A stretch of DNA of 64,000 nt from Natribaculum breve (GTDB lineage: Archaea > Halobacteriota > Halobacteria > Halobacteriales > Natrialbaceae): assembly GCF_023008585.1 (NCBI RefSeq), contig NZ_CP095390.1, positions 1,984,001 through 2,048,000 of the forward strand, read 5' to 3'. Below, piece after piece: positions 44,421-53,317 of the stretch (positions are counted from its first letter, which is position 1; each line of letters starts with the position of its first letter). The notes below the pieces were generated by a model. The model searched no databases and was not told the origin of the DNA. It saw only the letters and a program-made list of their open reading frames with translations. The position numbers and the translations under genes were made by a program.

Positions 44421-44858
44421 TCACGCCTCGATCTCGTGGACCCGATCCCGAAGCCGTTCCCCTTTCTCGGTCTCGATCGAGAGGTCCGGGACCGGGACCT
44501 TCTCGCCGTTCTCGTCGATCGCGACGAACGTGAACGACGAACTGGTGGTCTCCTCGCGGTCGCCGCTTCGAGGGTCCTCGCGCCAGGCACGGAGTGCGAC
44601 GTGGACGCTCGTCGTCCCCGCGTCGTAGACGTACGCCTCGACGAGCGCCGTCTCGCCGACGGGAATCGGCCGCTTGAAGTCGAGTTCGTTCACTCGCGCG
44701 GTGACGCAGGTCTCGCCGGCAAAGCGCATCGCCGACATCGCCCCGACCTCGTCGAGCCACTTCATCAGGTTCCCCCCGTGGAGCGTCTCGAGGTTGTTCG
44801 CGTGGTTCGGCTGGACGCGGAATCGGTTCCGGATGCGCGTCTCGAGTAGCGTCGGCAT
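44421..44858 (-). CDS. Hotdog-fold acyl-CoA thioesterase
   Basis: 145 aa. The N-terminal half has PNHANNLETLHGGNLMKWLDEVGAMSAMRFAG, in which Asn and the HGG..MKWLDE helix are the active-site elements of cytosolic (BACH/YciA-like) acyl-CoA thioesterases. VNELDFKRPIPVGETALVEAYVY and SSSFTFVAIDENG complete the hotdog fold. It hydrolyses acyl-CoA to free acid and CoA; chain preference is unknown. The palindromic element lies 8 nt beyond its stop and may form its transcript end. Confidence 0.92.
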   Translation of the reverse strand: MPTLLETRIRNRFRVQPNHANNLETLHGGNLMKWLDEVGAMSAMRFAGETCVTARVNELDFKRPIPVGETALVEAYVYDAGTTSVHVALRAWREDPRSGDREETTSSSFTFVAIDENGEKVPVPDLSIETEKGERLRDRVHEIEA

Positions 44859-44959
44859 AGTCGGAAGTCAGCCCAGAGCAAAATAACTGTGATCCGACGA
44901 CGCCGGTCGGAGCTGTCGATCGATTCGGTCGGATCGGGACCCAGTCACAGCAGACGTCG

Positions 44960-45961
44960 TCACTCCCGGCCGAGTTCGGCGAGGAGATGCGAGACGTGAA
45001 CCCGGTCGCTCGTCCCCTCGGTCATCTCGAACTCGACGTCCGCCGCCAGCCGGTGGACGCGAGCGAGTCTGGCACCCTGGTAGCGCGACCGGGCGACGTC
45101 GACGATCGCCTCGAGGACCTCCTCGCCGTCGAGTCCCTCGTCGACGAGCAGGTCGTCCAAGGTCTTGCGGGCGTCGGTAAAGTCGCCGGCCTCGGCGTCC
45201 GCGAGCATCGACTCGACTTCCTCGTCGAGTCCGACCGCACCGAGGGTCTCGTAGGCCGCGCTCATCGTAATCGCGCCTTCCTCCTCGGCGGTCGTCTGGG
45301 CGGCGAGGATCGCCTGCCTGAGGTTACCGTCGGCGTAGCCGGCGACGAACTCGAGGCCGTCGGGGTCGTAGGCGACGTCCTCGGCCTCGGCGATCCGTTC
45401 GAGGACGGCGACGGTCTCCTCGCTCGTGGGTGCGCGCATCGACACGGGGAAACACCGCGAGCGGATCGGCGGGATGAGCTTCGTGGGCTGGCGGGTCGCG
45501 ACGATAAACTGCGTCGTCCGGTGGTGTTGCTCCATAATCCGGCGCAGTGCCTGCTGGAAGTCCTCGCGGACGTCCTCGGCGTTGTCGAGCAGGATCGTCT
45601 TGTAGGTGCCCGAGACCGGGGCGTAGCTCGCGGACTCCTTCAGGACGTGGTTGATCATGTCGCGTTTCGAGAGGTCGGACTTGCCGACGAGAAAGTGCTC
45701 GAAGCGGGGATCGTTCTTGATCTCGGTTTTCGTCCGGCCGAAGAAGTCGGCGACGTTGATTTCGATCAGGTCGTTGTCGGGGTCCGCGTGTGCCTCCCTG
45801 GCCAGCGCGCGCGCCGCGGCCGTCTTCCCGCTGCCCGGCGGCCCCTGCAGGACGAGATTGATCGGCTCCTCGACGGCTCGCTGTAGGTACTCGCGAGCGT
45901 CGTCCTGTGGCAACTCGGCGAGATCGGGCGCGTGCGTCTCGGTCCACAGCGGCGCGTCCAT
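44960..45961 (-). CDS. rfcC: Replication factor C small-subunit paralogue (RfcC-like AAA+)
   Basis: 333 aa from the ATG at 45961 (APLWTETHAPDLAELPQDD, matching the usual clamp-loader W-x-E-K-x-x-P start). Walker A is GPPGSGKTAAAR. The Walker B region is ILLDNAEDVRED, in which the usual DEAD-type acidic pair is altered. Sensor 1 and the SRC motif (RSRCFPVSM, trans Arg finger) are present. Residues ~235-333 form the C-terminal collar helices. Haloarchaea encode two RFC small subunits plus the large one; this divergent form matches the second small subunit. It helps load PCNA, with its own ATP site probably weakened. Confidence 0.87.
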   Translation of the reverse strand: MDAPLWTETHAPDLAELPQDDAREYLQRAVEEPINLVLQGPPGSGKTAAARALAREAHADPDNDLIEINVADFFGRTKTEIKNDPRFEHFLVGKSDLSKRDMINHVLKESASYAPVSGTYKTILLDNAEDVREDFQQALRRIMEQHHRTTQFIVATRQPTKLIPPIRSRCFPVSMRAPTSEETVAVLERIAEAEDVAYDPDGLEFVAGYADGNLRQAILAAQTTAEEEGAITMSAAYETLGAVGLDEEVESMLADAEAGDFTDARKTLDDLLVDEGLDGEEVLEAIVDVARSRYQGARLARVHRLAADVEFEMTEGTSDRVHVSHLLAELGRE

Positions 45962-46097
45962 CGACCGCCGGTAGGGACGGGACGGGTAAGAATCGGTCGA
46001 TTGTCCGATGGCCATCGCTGCCACGGCGGTCTCGACGGCGACCTCACCGCGAAAGCGAGGTCACGGCTGGAGGACTCGATGGCCACAGACTCGCCGG

Positions 46098-46880
46098 TCA
46101 CTCGTCGACGACCTCGAGATCGCCCAGTTCGCCGTGATCGGTCGTGTACACCCCGTAGGTGTGGTTGCCGGGTTCGACGCCGACGACGTCGACCTCGAAG
46201 GTGACGTCGGTCGTCTCGTCGGCCGCGAGGTCGAGGACCCGTCGATCGAGGACCTCGCCGTCGATCCGGAACTCGACGTGCTGGCGGGTGTCGAACGCGT
46301 TGGGGTTGCGGATAGTCGCCTCGACCGTGATCGTCTCGTTGATCCCGGCCGACGACGGTGCGTCGACGGACTCGACGAGGAACGACGTGTTCGCGGTGCC
46401 GTCGGCCGCCCGTTCCGTGACGGTGACCGTCGCCGTGTCGCTTACGGGGTAGCCGTCCTCGAGGTAGGGCCTGTCTTCCTCGCCGTCGGTCTCCTCGTAG
46501 GCGAACGTCTCGTTGTTCGTCGTATCCCGGTGGACGACCGCCGTGAGCTGGCCGAACATCTCGGTGTCGTCGCGCTGGTCGACGGTGACGTTCTCGTGGT
46601 CGCCGTCCTCGAGGTAGTCGGAGACACCGACGATCGTATCCGACCCGTCTCTGACGACGACGAAGCCGCCGTCGGACAGCGACACGCGGTCGATCGTCAC
46701 GTTGGTCCCGTCGCCGTTCTGGTCCGAGAACTCGATCGATGCGTCGTAGTCTTCGGCGACTTCCGAACCGAAGATCGCAGGTGCCTGACCGACGATCGCG
46801 CCCGCAGCGAGGACGACCGCGACCGCGATCAGGATCGCGAGGATCCGTTTGACCGTACCGAACGTCGATGTCGTGTTCAT
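46098..46880 (-). CDS. Membrane-anchored DUF7282/CARDB-like surface protein
   Basis: 260 aa. One N-terminal membrane helix (about 10-35; RILAILIAVAVVLAAGAIV) anchors an extracellular part. Residues ~45-165 match the DUF7282 pattern (VTIDRVSLSDGGFVVVRDGSDTIVGVSDYL, then GQLTAVVHRDTTNNE). Residues ~170-255 look like a CARDB Ig-like domain (GINETITVEATIRNPNAFDTRQHVEF, ending in GNHTYGVYT). N-glycosylation sequons are frequent. Its function is unknown; a cell-surface adhesion or structural role is typical for such domains. Confidence 0.78.
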   Translation of the reverse strand: MNTTSTFGTVKRILAILIAVAVVLAAGAIVGQAPAIFGSEVAEDYDASIEFSDQNGDGTNVTIDRVSLSDGGFVVVRDGSDTIVGVSDYLEDGDHENVTVDQRDDTEMFGQLTAVVHRDTTNNETFAYEETDGEEDRPYLEDGYPVSDTATVTVTERAADGTANTSFLVESVDAPSSAGINETITVEATIRNPNAFDTRQHVEFRIDGEVLDRRVLDLAADETTDVTFEVDVVGVEPGNHTYGVYTTDHGELGDLEVVDE

Positions 46881-47073
46881 CTGTCGGGAGACGAGGTAGT
46901 CTCGAGCGATACCTACGAGACGGCCAACCTAAAACGCTCCCTCCGTTGCACTCGCAAGCCGCCACTTTGGCCGATTAGTTAGCAACTACAACAGTTCAGC
47001 AGTGGAGTACGGATCGAATGGACGGCCGTCGGTATCGAAGCCGGTTTAGCCACGGCGAACGGAGACGTTGCCG

Positions 47074-48006
47074 ATGCCACTGCGCGTGACGTTTCTGGGG
47101 ACCAGCGGGGCCGTTCCGACGACCGAACGGAACCCGATCGCGATCTTCGTCGCTCGAGAGGGCGACGAGCTGTTGTTCGACGCGGGCGAGGGAACCCAGC
47201 GACAGATGATGCGCTTCGGGACCGGCTTTTCGGTCTCACACCTGTTCGTCACGCACCTCCACGGCGACCACGTCCTCGGGATTCCCGGACTGATGCAGAC
47301 GTGGGACTTCAACGACCGCGAGGAGCCACTCGCGATTCACACCCCGAAGGGGACCCGACGACAGATGAAGTCGCTCGTCCACACCCTCGGCAAGCGGCCG
47401 TCGTTTCCCGTCAGGATCAACGAGGTCGGCCCCGGCGACGTCGCCTACCGCGCCGACGAGTACGAGGTGCGCGTCTTCGAGGCCGACCACGACACCCGCG
47501 CGGTCGGCTACGCCCTCGTCGAAGACGAGCGCAAGGGCCGGTTCGACCGCGAACGCGCCGAAGAACTCGGCGTCCCCGTCGGGCCGAAGTTCTCGAAACT
47601 CCACGAGGGCGAACCGGTCGAACTCGAGGACGGCACCGTCGTCCAGCCGGAGCAGGTCGTGGGCGACCCCCGTCCCGGTCGGAGCGTCGTCTACACCGGC
47701 GACACGCGCCCGACCGCCGCCACCGTCGAGGTCGTCGACGAGCCGGATCTGCTGATCCACGACGCTACCTTCGCCGACGATCGGACCGACAGGGCGGCCG
47801 AGACCGCCCACTCGACGGCCCGACAGGCTGCACGGATCGCGACGGAGGCGGGGGCGAAACGGCTGGCGCTGGTCCAGATCTCCTCGCGGTACGCCGGCGG
47901 CGTCTCCGATCACGTCGCGCAGGCCAGAGACGTCTTCCACGGCGAGGCGTTCGTCCCCGACGACGGCGATACACTCGAGATTCCGTATCCGGACGTCGAG
48001 GAGTAA
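47074..48006 (+). CDS. rnz: Ribonuclease Z
   Basis: 310 aa from the ATG at 47074; a TTG two codons upstream is possible but less likely. LRVTFLGTSGAVPTTERNP is the tRNase Z start. THLHGDHVLGIPGL is the metallo-beta-lactamase zinc motif (HxHxDH). FEADHDTRAVGYAL, VYTGDTRPT and HSTARQAARIA supply the further ligands, including the HST motif of RNase Z. It removes the 3' trailer from tRNA precursors. It starts a plus-strand unit of its own. Confidence 0.95.
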   Translation: MPLRVTFLGTSGAVPTTERNPIAIFVAREGDELLFDAGEGTQRQMMRFGTGFSVSHLFVTHLHGDHVLGIPGLMQTWDFNDREEPLAIHTPKGTRRQMKSLVHTLGKRPSFPVRINEVGPGDVAYRADEYEVRVFEADHDTRAVGYALVEDERKGRFDRERAEELGVPVGPKFSKLHEGEPVELEDGTVVQPEQVVGDPRPGRSVVYTGDTRPTAATVEVVDEPDLLIHDATFADDRTDRAAETAHSTARQAARIATEAGAKRLALVQISSRYAGGVSDHVAQARDVFHGEAFVPDDGDTLEIPYPDVEE

Positions 48007-48022
48007 CGCTGCGTACTCGATT

Positions 48023-49501
48023 CTACGACCGCGCCGTTCCCTCGATGCCCGACTCCGATCGCCGGCCAGCGTCGAATCGTCGGGACAGTTCGAGTCGGTC
48101 GTACTCACCGACCAGGACGTAGACGGCCACACCCCAGAGGAAGATCGCCTCTGGCGAGTGGAGATCGGGGAGACCGATCCAGAGCGTGGCGACCAGCGCG
48201 AGTCCGAGCAGGACGCCGACGCCGCCGGGCCGGAATGCCCGGTCGTCGCGACTCGCGAGAAGCCAGGGACCAGCCCCGGCGAAGGTGGCGGCGACGAGCG
48301 CGGGTGCGACCGCGAGCGGCCCGACGACGATGCTCGCGACGACCGCGAGGACGCCGCCGACGGCCACACCGAAGGCGAGGCGCTCGAGTGTGGCGACGTG
48401 CCCGCGTCCGGTCATCGGCGGCGGGTCGTCTCCCGACGGCGTCGGCGCGTCGACGGCAGTGACGCGCTGTCCGGCGGTGATCCCGACCTCGCCGTCACCC
48501 TCGTCGTCGCTCGAGCGGAGCGATCCGTCCGCGTCGCTTTCGTCGTCGGCCAGCCAGGGCGACTCACGGTCGACGCCCGCGAACCGGACGGGGAGGCCGG
48601 CGGCCAGTTCGAACGTCGGGTGGTCCTGGAGCTGGAAGTGCAGGTGTGGCTCCGAGGAGTTGCCGGTGTGGCCACAGCGTCCGACCGCCTGGCCGCGTTC
48701 GACGCGTTCGCCGGGTTCGACGGCGACGCTGTCGGGCCGGAGGTGTGCGAGACAGCTGAACTCACCGGGTGCGTGCTGGATCGTCACGTAGTTGCCCCGG
48801 ATGTCTCGTTTCAGCGGATGGGAGAATCCACCGCCACGGGCGGGCTCGAGGTCGGTGTCGAGGACGTCGACCACGACGCCGTCGGCCGGAGCGAGGACGG
48901 GTTCGTCGTGACAGTAGTACTCCTCGACTGCGGGGCTCGCCCCCTCGGGACGCGAACGCCCCTCCTCGTCGGTGATCACGAAGTCGTAGGCGTAGCGCTG
49001 GTTCGTCGGGAGCCACGAGTGGGAGTACTCCTTCTCGAGGCTCCCGTTGACGACGGTCCAGGTGCCCTCGACCGGGAGTCGGTAGGTCGCCTGGCTGTCG
49101 TAGTCCTCGGGGGCCGGTGGCGAGCCGCGGTGGCGGAGGTACGCGACGCCCGAGCCCAGCAGTTGCAGCACGTCCTGGGCGATCGCCAGCGGGTTCAGAA
49201 ACGTCACCGGTATCATCAGGTAGGCGACGGCCCACTCCCGCCAGTCGCCCATGTAGATCCAGTCGGTGGGTTCGGTCCTCTCGTCGGCGCGTCGCGCGAG
49301 GAGCCGATCGAAGATCGGCTCGACGAACGGCCAGAGGAAAAACAGGAAAAACAGCCCGAAAATCTGCATGAACGCGAGCGACTCGAAGAGGTGGCCCGGG
49401 ATCGCGAGCAGCCCGAGGAGGCCGAACCGGGCGGGATCGAATTTGCGGAGCCACCGCCGAAGCCGTTCGGATCGCTGATCCACTCGTGGGGAGTCGGTCA
49501 T
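48023..49501 (-). CDS. Membrane-anchored M23/LytM-family protein
   Basis: 492 aa. N-terminal helices lie at about 26-60 and near 90-115 (AVAYLMIPVTFLNPLAIA), and C-terminal helices lie at about 375-465, so the central domain sits between membrane segments. That domain (about 135-310) has LytM motifs: SHSWLPTNQRYAYDFV (HxxxxxxxxxYDF in place of HxGxD), VLAPADGVVVDV, GNYVTIQHAPGEFSCLAHL and SSEPHLHFQL (HxH). LytM proteins cut peptidoglycan peptides, but haloarchaea lack peptidoglycan, so the target must differ. It is divergent from a zinc-ribbon regulator, with an operator-like repeat in between. Confidence 0.85.
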   Translation of the reverse strand: MTDSPRVDQRSERLRRWLRKFDPARFGLLGLLAIPGHLFESLAFMQIFGLFFLFFLWPFVEPIFDRLLARRADERTEPTDWIYMGDWREWAVAYLMIPVTFLNPLAIAQDVLQLLGSGVAYLRHRGSPPAPEDYDSQATYRLPVEGTWTVVNGSLEKEYSHSWLPTNQRYAYDFVITDEEGRSRPEGASPAVEEYYCHDEPVLAPADGVVVDVLDTDLEPARGGGFSHPLKRDIRGNYVTIQHAPGEFSCLAHLRPDSVAVEPGERVERGQAVGRCGHTGNSSEPHLHFQLQDHPTFELAAGLPVRFAGVDRESPWLADDESDADGSLRSSDDEGDGEVGITAGQRVTAVDAPTPSGDDPPPMTGRGHVATLERLAFGVAVGGVLAVVASIVVGPLAVAPALVAATFAGAGPWLLASRDDRAFRPGGVGVLLGLALVATLWIGLPDLHSPEAIFLWGVAVYVLVGEYDRLELSRRFDAGRRSESGIEGTARS

Positions 49502-49534
49502 AGGTGAGACGAGAGTCGACAGGGAAGTAGCTGT

Positions 49535-49556
49535 TTTGTGAGCTGTATTTCACAAA
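49535..49556. promoter_or_regulatory. Operator-like inverted repeat between M23 and regulator genes
   Basis: TTTGTGA and TCACAAA form a perfect 7-bp inverted repeat with an 8-nt spacer. It lies 34 nt from the M23 start (49501) and about 65 nt from the regulator start (49621), in a position to control both. Confidence 0.55.
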
Positions 49557-49620
49557 CCGAGTTAACGTATACCTCGTCGGAGAGGCAAACCGTCATTGTA
49601 CCGTCTCGAGAACGAAGAGT

Positions 49621-50475
49621 ATGGACGATCCGGACGACTCGGCCGACGCACGCGAGGCCTTCTCCCTGCTGGGCCACGAGATCCGGCTTGAGATCCTGCT
49701 CGCGCTGCTCGAAGACTGGATGGCGGTCTACACCGAGCCCAAATCCTACGCCGAGTTGATGGACGCCGTCGGGATGCGCGACTCCGGCAAGTTCAACTAC
49801 CACCTCGGGCAGCTTCGGGGCGTCTACGTCAGGAAGGTCGAGGGTGGCTACGTCCCGACCGCGAGTGCGACGGCGCTGTACCGCGCCGTGCTCGCACACC
49901 GCCCGACCGACCGGTTCGAGGACGAGTTCGCGCCGACCGCGGCTTCCTGTCCCGCGTGTGGGTCGACGCCGAGCGTACGCTACGAGCGAGGCTTTCTCTC
50001 CGTCGACTGCGACGACTGCTCGGAGTGGGTCGGTTTCACCTACCCTTTCCCCCAGAACGGGGTCGAGAGTCGCGACCCCGACGACCTCCTCGAGGCCGTC
50101 CACGCCCGCGTCCGCCACGACCTCGGACTCGCCCGCGAAGGACAGTGTCCGGACTGTGCCGGGACGACGACGGTCGACCTCCGACTCGAGGCCGTCGGCG
50201 ATGGGTCACACTGGGTGTCCATCGAGTGTGACACCTGCACGTTCGTCGTCGGGACGAACGTCCTCTCGGCAGTCCTGGGAGACGACCGGGTCGCGTCCGC
50301 ACTCCGAGAAGCGGGGGTCGACCTCGAGCGGTACCAGTTGGATCTCCCGACGGGACCGACCAGAATCGAGTCCCGGGAGCCGCCAACGCTGGCCGTCGAC
50401 GTCGAGGGCGAGGTGGGGACCGTGACGGTCGTCGTCGACGACGCGCTGGACGTGCAGTCGGTCGAACGCGAGTGA
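49621..50475 (+). CDS. ArsR-like winged-helix protein with zinc ribbons (DUF7351-like)
   Basis: 284 aa. Residues 8-90 form an ArsR-type wHTH (AFSLLGHEIRLEILLALLEDW, SYAELMDAVGMRDSGKFNYHLGQL, then VEGGYVPT). Two zinc-ribbon-like pairs follow: CPACGSTP..CDDCSEW and CPDCAGT..CDTCTF. The order (ArsR-like HTH, repeated zinc ribbons, short C-terminal domain) matches a haloarchaeal regulator family. It is divergent from the M23 gene and probably binds the palindrome between them; the inducer is unknown. Confidence 0.82.
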   Translation: MDDPDDSADAREAFSLLGHEIRLEILLALLEDWMAVYTEPKSYAELMDAVGMRDSGKFNYHLGQLRGVYVRKVEGGYVPTASATALYRAVLAHRPTDRFEDEFAPTAASCPACGSTPSVRYERGFLSVDCDDCSEWVGFTYPFPQNGVESRDPDDLLEAVHARVRHDLGLAREGQCPDCAGTTTVDLRLEAVGDGSHWVSIECDTCTFVVGTNVLSAVLGDDRVASALREAGVDLERYQLDLPTGPTRIESREPPTLAVDVEGEVGTVTVVVDDALDVQSVERE

Positions 50476-50542
50476 CGGACGCGCTCGAGGACGTGGGTCG
50501 TCCCGCGTCGGATTTATACCGCGTTCCTCCCTAACACCATGC

Positions 50543-52516
50543 GTGAGCACGCGAACGAGTGCGTTGGACGCGGTCGTCTTCGGTGTCGACGTCCAGAGCG
50601 GTGACGTGCGCGGGGACGCGCCGTCCTACGCGCTGGTCGTCTACGACGGCGACGACGTGGAACGTGACGTCGTCTCCCACCGGAAACTCCGCCGACTGAT
50701 CGACGACGAGCAGCCGGCGATCGTCGCGACGGACAACATGTACGAACTCGCGGCGGACAAAGACCAGCTCGTCCACTTTCTCGGCACGCTCCCCTCGGAG
50801 ACGAAGCTGGTCCAGGTGACGGGAGCCGAACAGCCCGAACCGCTCTCTCGAGTCGCCAAACGCCACGGCATTCCCTACGCCAAAAAGCCGATGCGGGAAG
50901 CCGAGGCGGCCGCCAGACTCGCCGCCCACAACGTCGGCCACGAGGTGTCGGCGTTTACCGACACGACCGAGGTGAAAGTCTCGCGGGGCCGCTCGACCGG
51001 CAAAGGCGGCTGGAGCGAGGACCGGTACACCCGCCGCATCCACGGGGCCGTAAAACGCCGGGCTCGCGAGGTCGAGTCGGAACTCGAGGCGGCGAACCTC
51101 GAGTACGAGAAGGAGGTCCGGGAGAGCTACGGCGGCTACGCCAACGCGGTCTTTACGATCGAAGCGCGTCCGTCCGACATTCCGGTCTCGCGGGAACGAT
51201 CCGGCGACGTCAGAGTCGAGATCGAGCGGCTGCGCCGGGACGGCATCGAGTTCCGCCCGCTCGTGAAGCGCCGCGATCACGTCATCGTCGGGATCGATCC
51301 GGGGACGACGACCGCGGTCGCCATCGTCAGCCTCGACGGTACCGTCCTCGACGTCTGGAGTTCGCGCACGAGCGACACCGCCGACGTGACCGAGTGGATC
51401 GTCGAGCGCGGCCAGCCGGTGATCGTCGCCGCGGACGTGACGCCGATGCCCGAGACGGTCGAGAAGTTCCGCCGGAGCTTCGACGCCGCGGGCTGGACGC
51501 CCACCCGCGACCTGCCGATCGACGAGAAACAGCATCGTACGCGCGAGCACCCCTACGACGACGACCACCAGCGCGACGCGATGGCGGCGGCGCTGTCGGC
51601 GTTCGACGACCACGAAGACCAGTTCGAGCGCATCGCCCGCAAACTCCCGCCGGGGATCGACCGCGGCGAGGTGATCGCTCGCGTCGTCAGCGACGAGGAG
51701 AGCGTCGAGGCAGTCCTCCGGGACCTCACCGACGAGGACGAACCCGAGGAGGACGAGTCCGACCACCAGCCGCGGGAACTCACCGCGGAGGAAAAACGCA
51801 TCCGCGACCTGAAACGGCAGGTCGAGCGCCTCCAGTCACACGTCGGGACGCTCGAGGACCGACTCGAGGACCGCGACGAGCGGATCGACGACCTCGAGGC
51901 CGAACTCGCGGCGGTCAGAAGCGAAGAGCGCCGGGAGATCAGGAGAGAGCGCGAGGTGAGCCGACTCGAGCGGCGCGCGAACCGCCTCGAGCGCGAGCGC
52001 GACGAGGCCCGCGAGGAGGTCGAAGCGCTCGAGAAAAAGGTCGAGCGGATGAAGGCCCTCTGGAAGCTCGACCACTCGAACTTCAGCGACGTCTCGGCGA
52101 AAAAGGAGGGACTGGTACCGGTGAAAGTCGTCGAGAAGTTCACCAAGGGCGCGATCCGGACGGCAGACGAGCAGTACGGCATCGCGGCGGGCGACGTGGT
52201 CTACCTGCGCGACGCCAGCGGTGCCGGGCGATCGACGGCCGAACTCCTCGCGAGTTTCGAACCGCGCGTGATCCTCAAAGAGGGCGGCCTCTCGGAGATC
52301 GCAGACGAGATCCTCTTCGAGCGCGAGGTGCCCGTCGGACCGGCCGACGACGTCGCCATGCAGGAGGTCGACGAACTCGCCGTCGCCCGCGACGAAGACG
52401 TCGAAGCGGTCATCGACGACTGGCACGAGCGGGCCAGAGAGCGACAGAAACAGCAGAAAGCGGCGATGGTCGACCGCCTCATCAGCGAACACCGGGCGGG
52501 CGACAACGAGGCCTGA
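50543..52516 (+). CDS. DUF460 protein with RNase H-like fold and coiled coil
   Basis: 657 aa from a GTG start (an overlapping ATG at 50539 is in another frame). The N-terminus (DAVVFGVDVQSGDVRG, APSYALVVYDGDD) and a second RNase H-like segment near residue 250 (HVIVGIDPGTTTAVAIVSLDG) are the DUF460/COG2433 signature. Residues ~420-510 form a long coiled coil (LKRQVERLQSHVGTLEDRLE and onward). The C-terminal domain (GLVPVKVVEKFTKGAIRTAD) is family-specific. The family is archaeal, nearly universal in euryarchaea, and its role is unknown; the fold suggests a nuclease or nucleic-acid-binding activity. Confidence 0.92.
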   Translation: MSTRTSALDAVVFGVDVQSGDVRGDAPSYALVVYDGDDVERDVVSHRKLRRLIDDEQPAIVATDNMYELAADKDQLVHFLGTLPSETKLVQVTGAEQPEPLSRVAKRHGIPYAKKPMREAEAAARLAAHNVGHEVSAFTDTTEVKVSRGRSTGKGGWSEDRYTRRIHGAVKRRAREVESELEAANLEYEKEVRESYGGYANAVFTIEARPSDIPVSRERSGDVRVEIERLRRDGIEFRPLVKRRDHVIVGIDPGTTTAVAIVSLDGTVLDVWSSRTSDTADVTEWIVERGQPVIVAADVTPMPETVEKFRRSFDAAGWTPTRDLPIDEKQHRTREHPYDDDHQRDAMAAALSAFDDHEDQFERIARKLPPGIDRGEVIARVVSDEESVEAVLRDLTDEDEPEEDESDHQPRELTAEEKRIRDLKRQVERLQSHVGTLEDRLEDRDERIDDLEAELAAVRSEERREIRREREVSRLERRANRLERERDEAREEVEALEKKVERMKALWKLDHSNFSDVSAKKEGLVPVKVVEKFTKGAIRTADEQYGIAAGDVVYLRDASGAGRSTAELLASFEPRVILKEGGLSEIADEILFEREVPVGPADDVAMQEVDELAVARDEDVEAVIDDWHERARERQKQQKAAMVDRLISEHRAGDNEA

Positions 52517-52629
52517 GACGGACCGCTGTACGTCGGTACCGGGCGACCGCCAGCCGTCTTGCGGTGTCCGGCACACGGTTACGGCAGGCCGTACGAGACG
52601 GTCGCGCCAGGAGCCGATTCAAACCGGCA

Positions 52630-52887
52630 TCAGTCTGCCGACGACTCGAGCGGCGACAGCACCTGTGGCACCTCCTCGAGTTCGACCTCGTCGGTGAGGT
52701 CGTCGGTCTGCTCGATCGGTCCGTTGACGAACAGCGCGTGGCCGACGAACGCGGCCGCGACGAGGCCGAGGGCGGGCACCGCAAGCGCGGACGACACCGA
52801 CGTCACCATCCCGATGAGCGCGCCGGCAGCGAGGCTCACCGCGATGCAGATCAGTACGAGATCGTAGTACTGCAACGAGTAGGCCAT
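52630..52887 (-). CDS. Small membrane protein, conserved haloarchaeal type
   Basis: 85 aa. Two hydrophobic helices (about 8-30 and 33-54) are followed by an acidic tail (IEQTDDLTDEVELEEVPQV). The start MAYSLQYYDLVLICIAVSLA and the tail composition look like a conserved family, but no function can be assigned. It lies convergent to the DUF460 gene. Confidence 0.75.
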   Translation of the reverse strand: MAYSLQYYDLVLICIAVSLAAGALIGMVTSVSSALAVPALGLVAAAFVGHALFVNGPIEQTDDLTDEVELEEVPQVLSPLESSAD

Positions 52888-52965
52888 ACGTCCAGTACGA
52901 ACTCGGGGGTCAAAACCGTTCGGAGCGCGCCGGATGACAGTCTCGACGGGCAGACGGAAGAAAGA

Positions 52966-53145
52966 TCAGGCCATGCCCCAGGCTCTGAGCATCCCCGAGA
53001 CGAGCGCTTTCACGACGAGGCCGAGGCCGCCGAGGACGAGCGCGATGCCGGCGGCGATCTGGAGACTCTCGAGGGCGACGAGCACGATCCCGACCAGAAC
53101 GATCACGATTCCGATAATTCCGACCGGACCGAGGTTCCTGAGCAT
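52966..53145 (-). CDS. 59-residue membrane protein (DUF7470-like)
   Basis: Translation of the minus strand from the ATG at 53143-53145 gives 59 residues ending at TGA (52966-52968). They begin MLRNLGPVGIIGIVIVLVGI and contain two hydrophobic helices linked by ALESLQIAAG, ending in SGMLRAWGMA. The regular spacing of Gly and hydrophobic residues and the strict frame indicate a real small membrane protein. It is the same size class as its neighbour at 52630 and lies divergent from eif1A. Confidence 0.75.
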   Translation of the reverse strand: MLRNLGPVGIIGIVIVLVGIVLVALESLQIAAGIALVLGGLGLVVKALVSGMLRAWGMA

Positions 53146-53280
53146 GGACCGGTCTGGACGGGCGAGGGAGATAAACGCCGTGGTTCGACACTGCCGGACG
53201 ACGAGGTGCCTCGAGTAGACGTGACCGACCGGAAACGCCCGGGCGAATCGATCGCCGGCGGGCGAAACGCCACACCATCA

Positions 53281-53293
53281 ATAAAGTGTTAAA
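53281..53293 (+). promoter_or_regulatory. Promoter of eif1A
   Basis: ATAAAGTGTTAAA lies about 25-37 nt before the ATG at 53318, the position of a TATA box for a leaderless transcript. Confidence 0.5.
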
Positions 53294-53317
53294 CGCCTCG
53301 AACCCCAACCACGGTCC

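Noticed and set aside
52600..52640. T-arm-like sequence (GCCGATTCAAACCGGC) hinting at a tRNA
   Set aside because: The loop does not fit GTTCRANYC, and no acceptor, D or anticodon arms can be drawn. The similar GGTTCGAAT near 25231 also lacks the rest of a tRNA.
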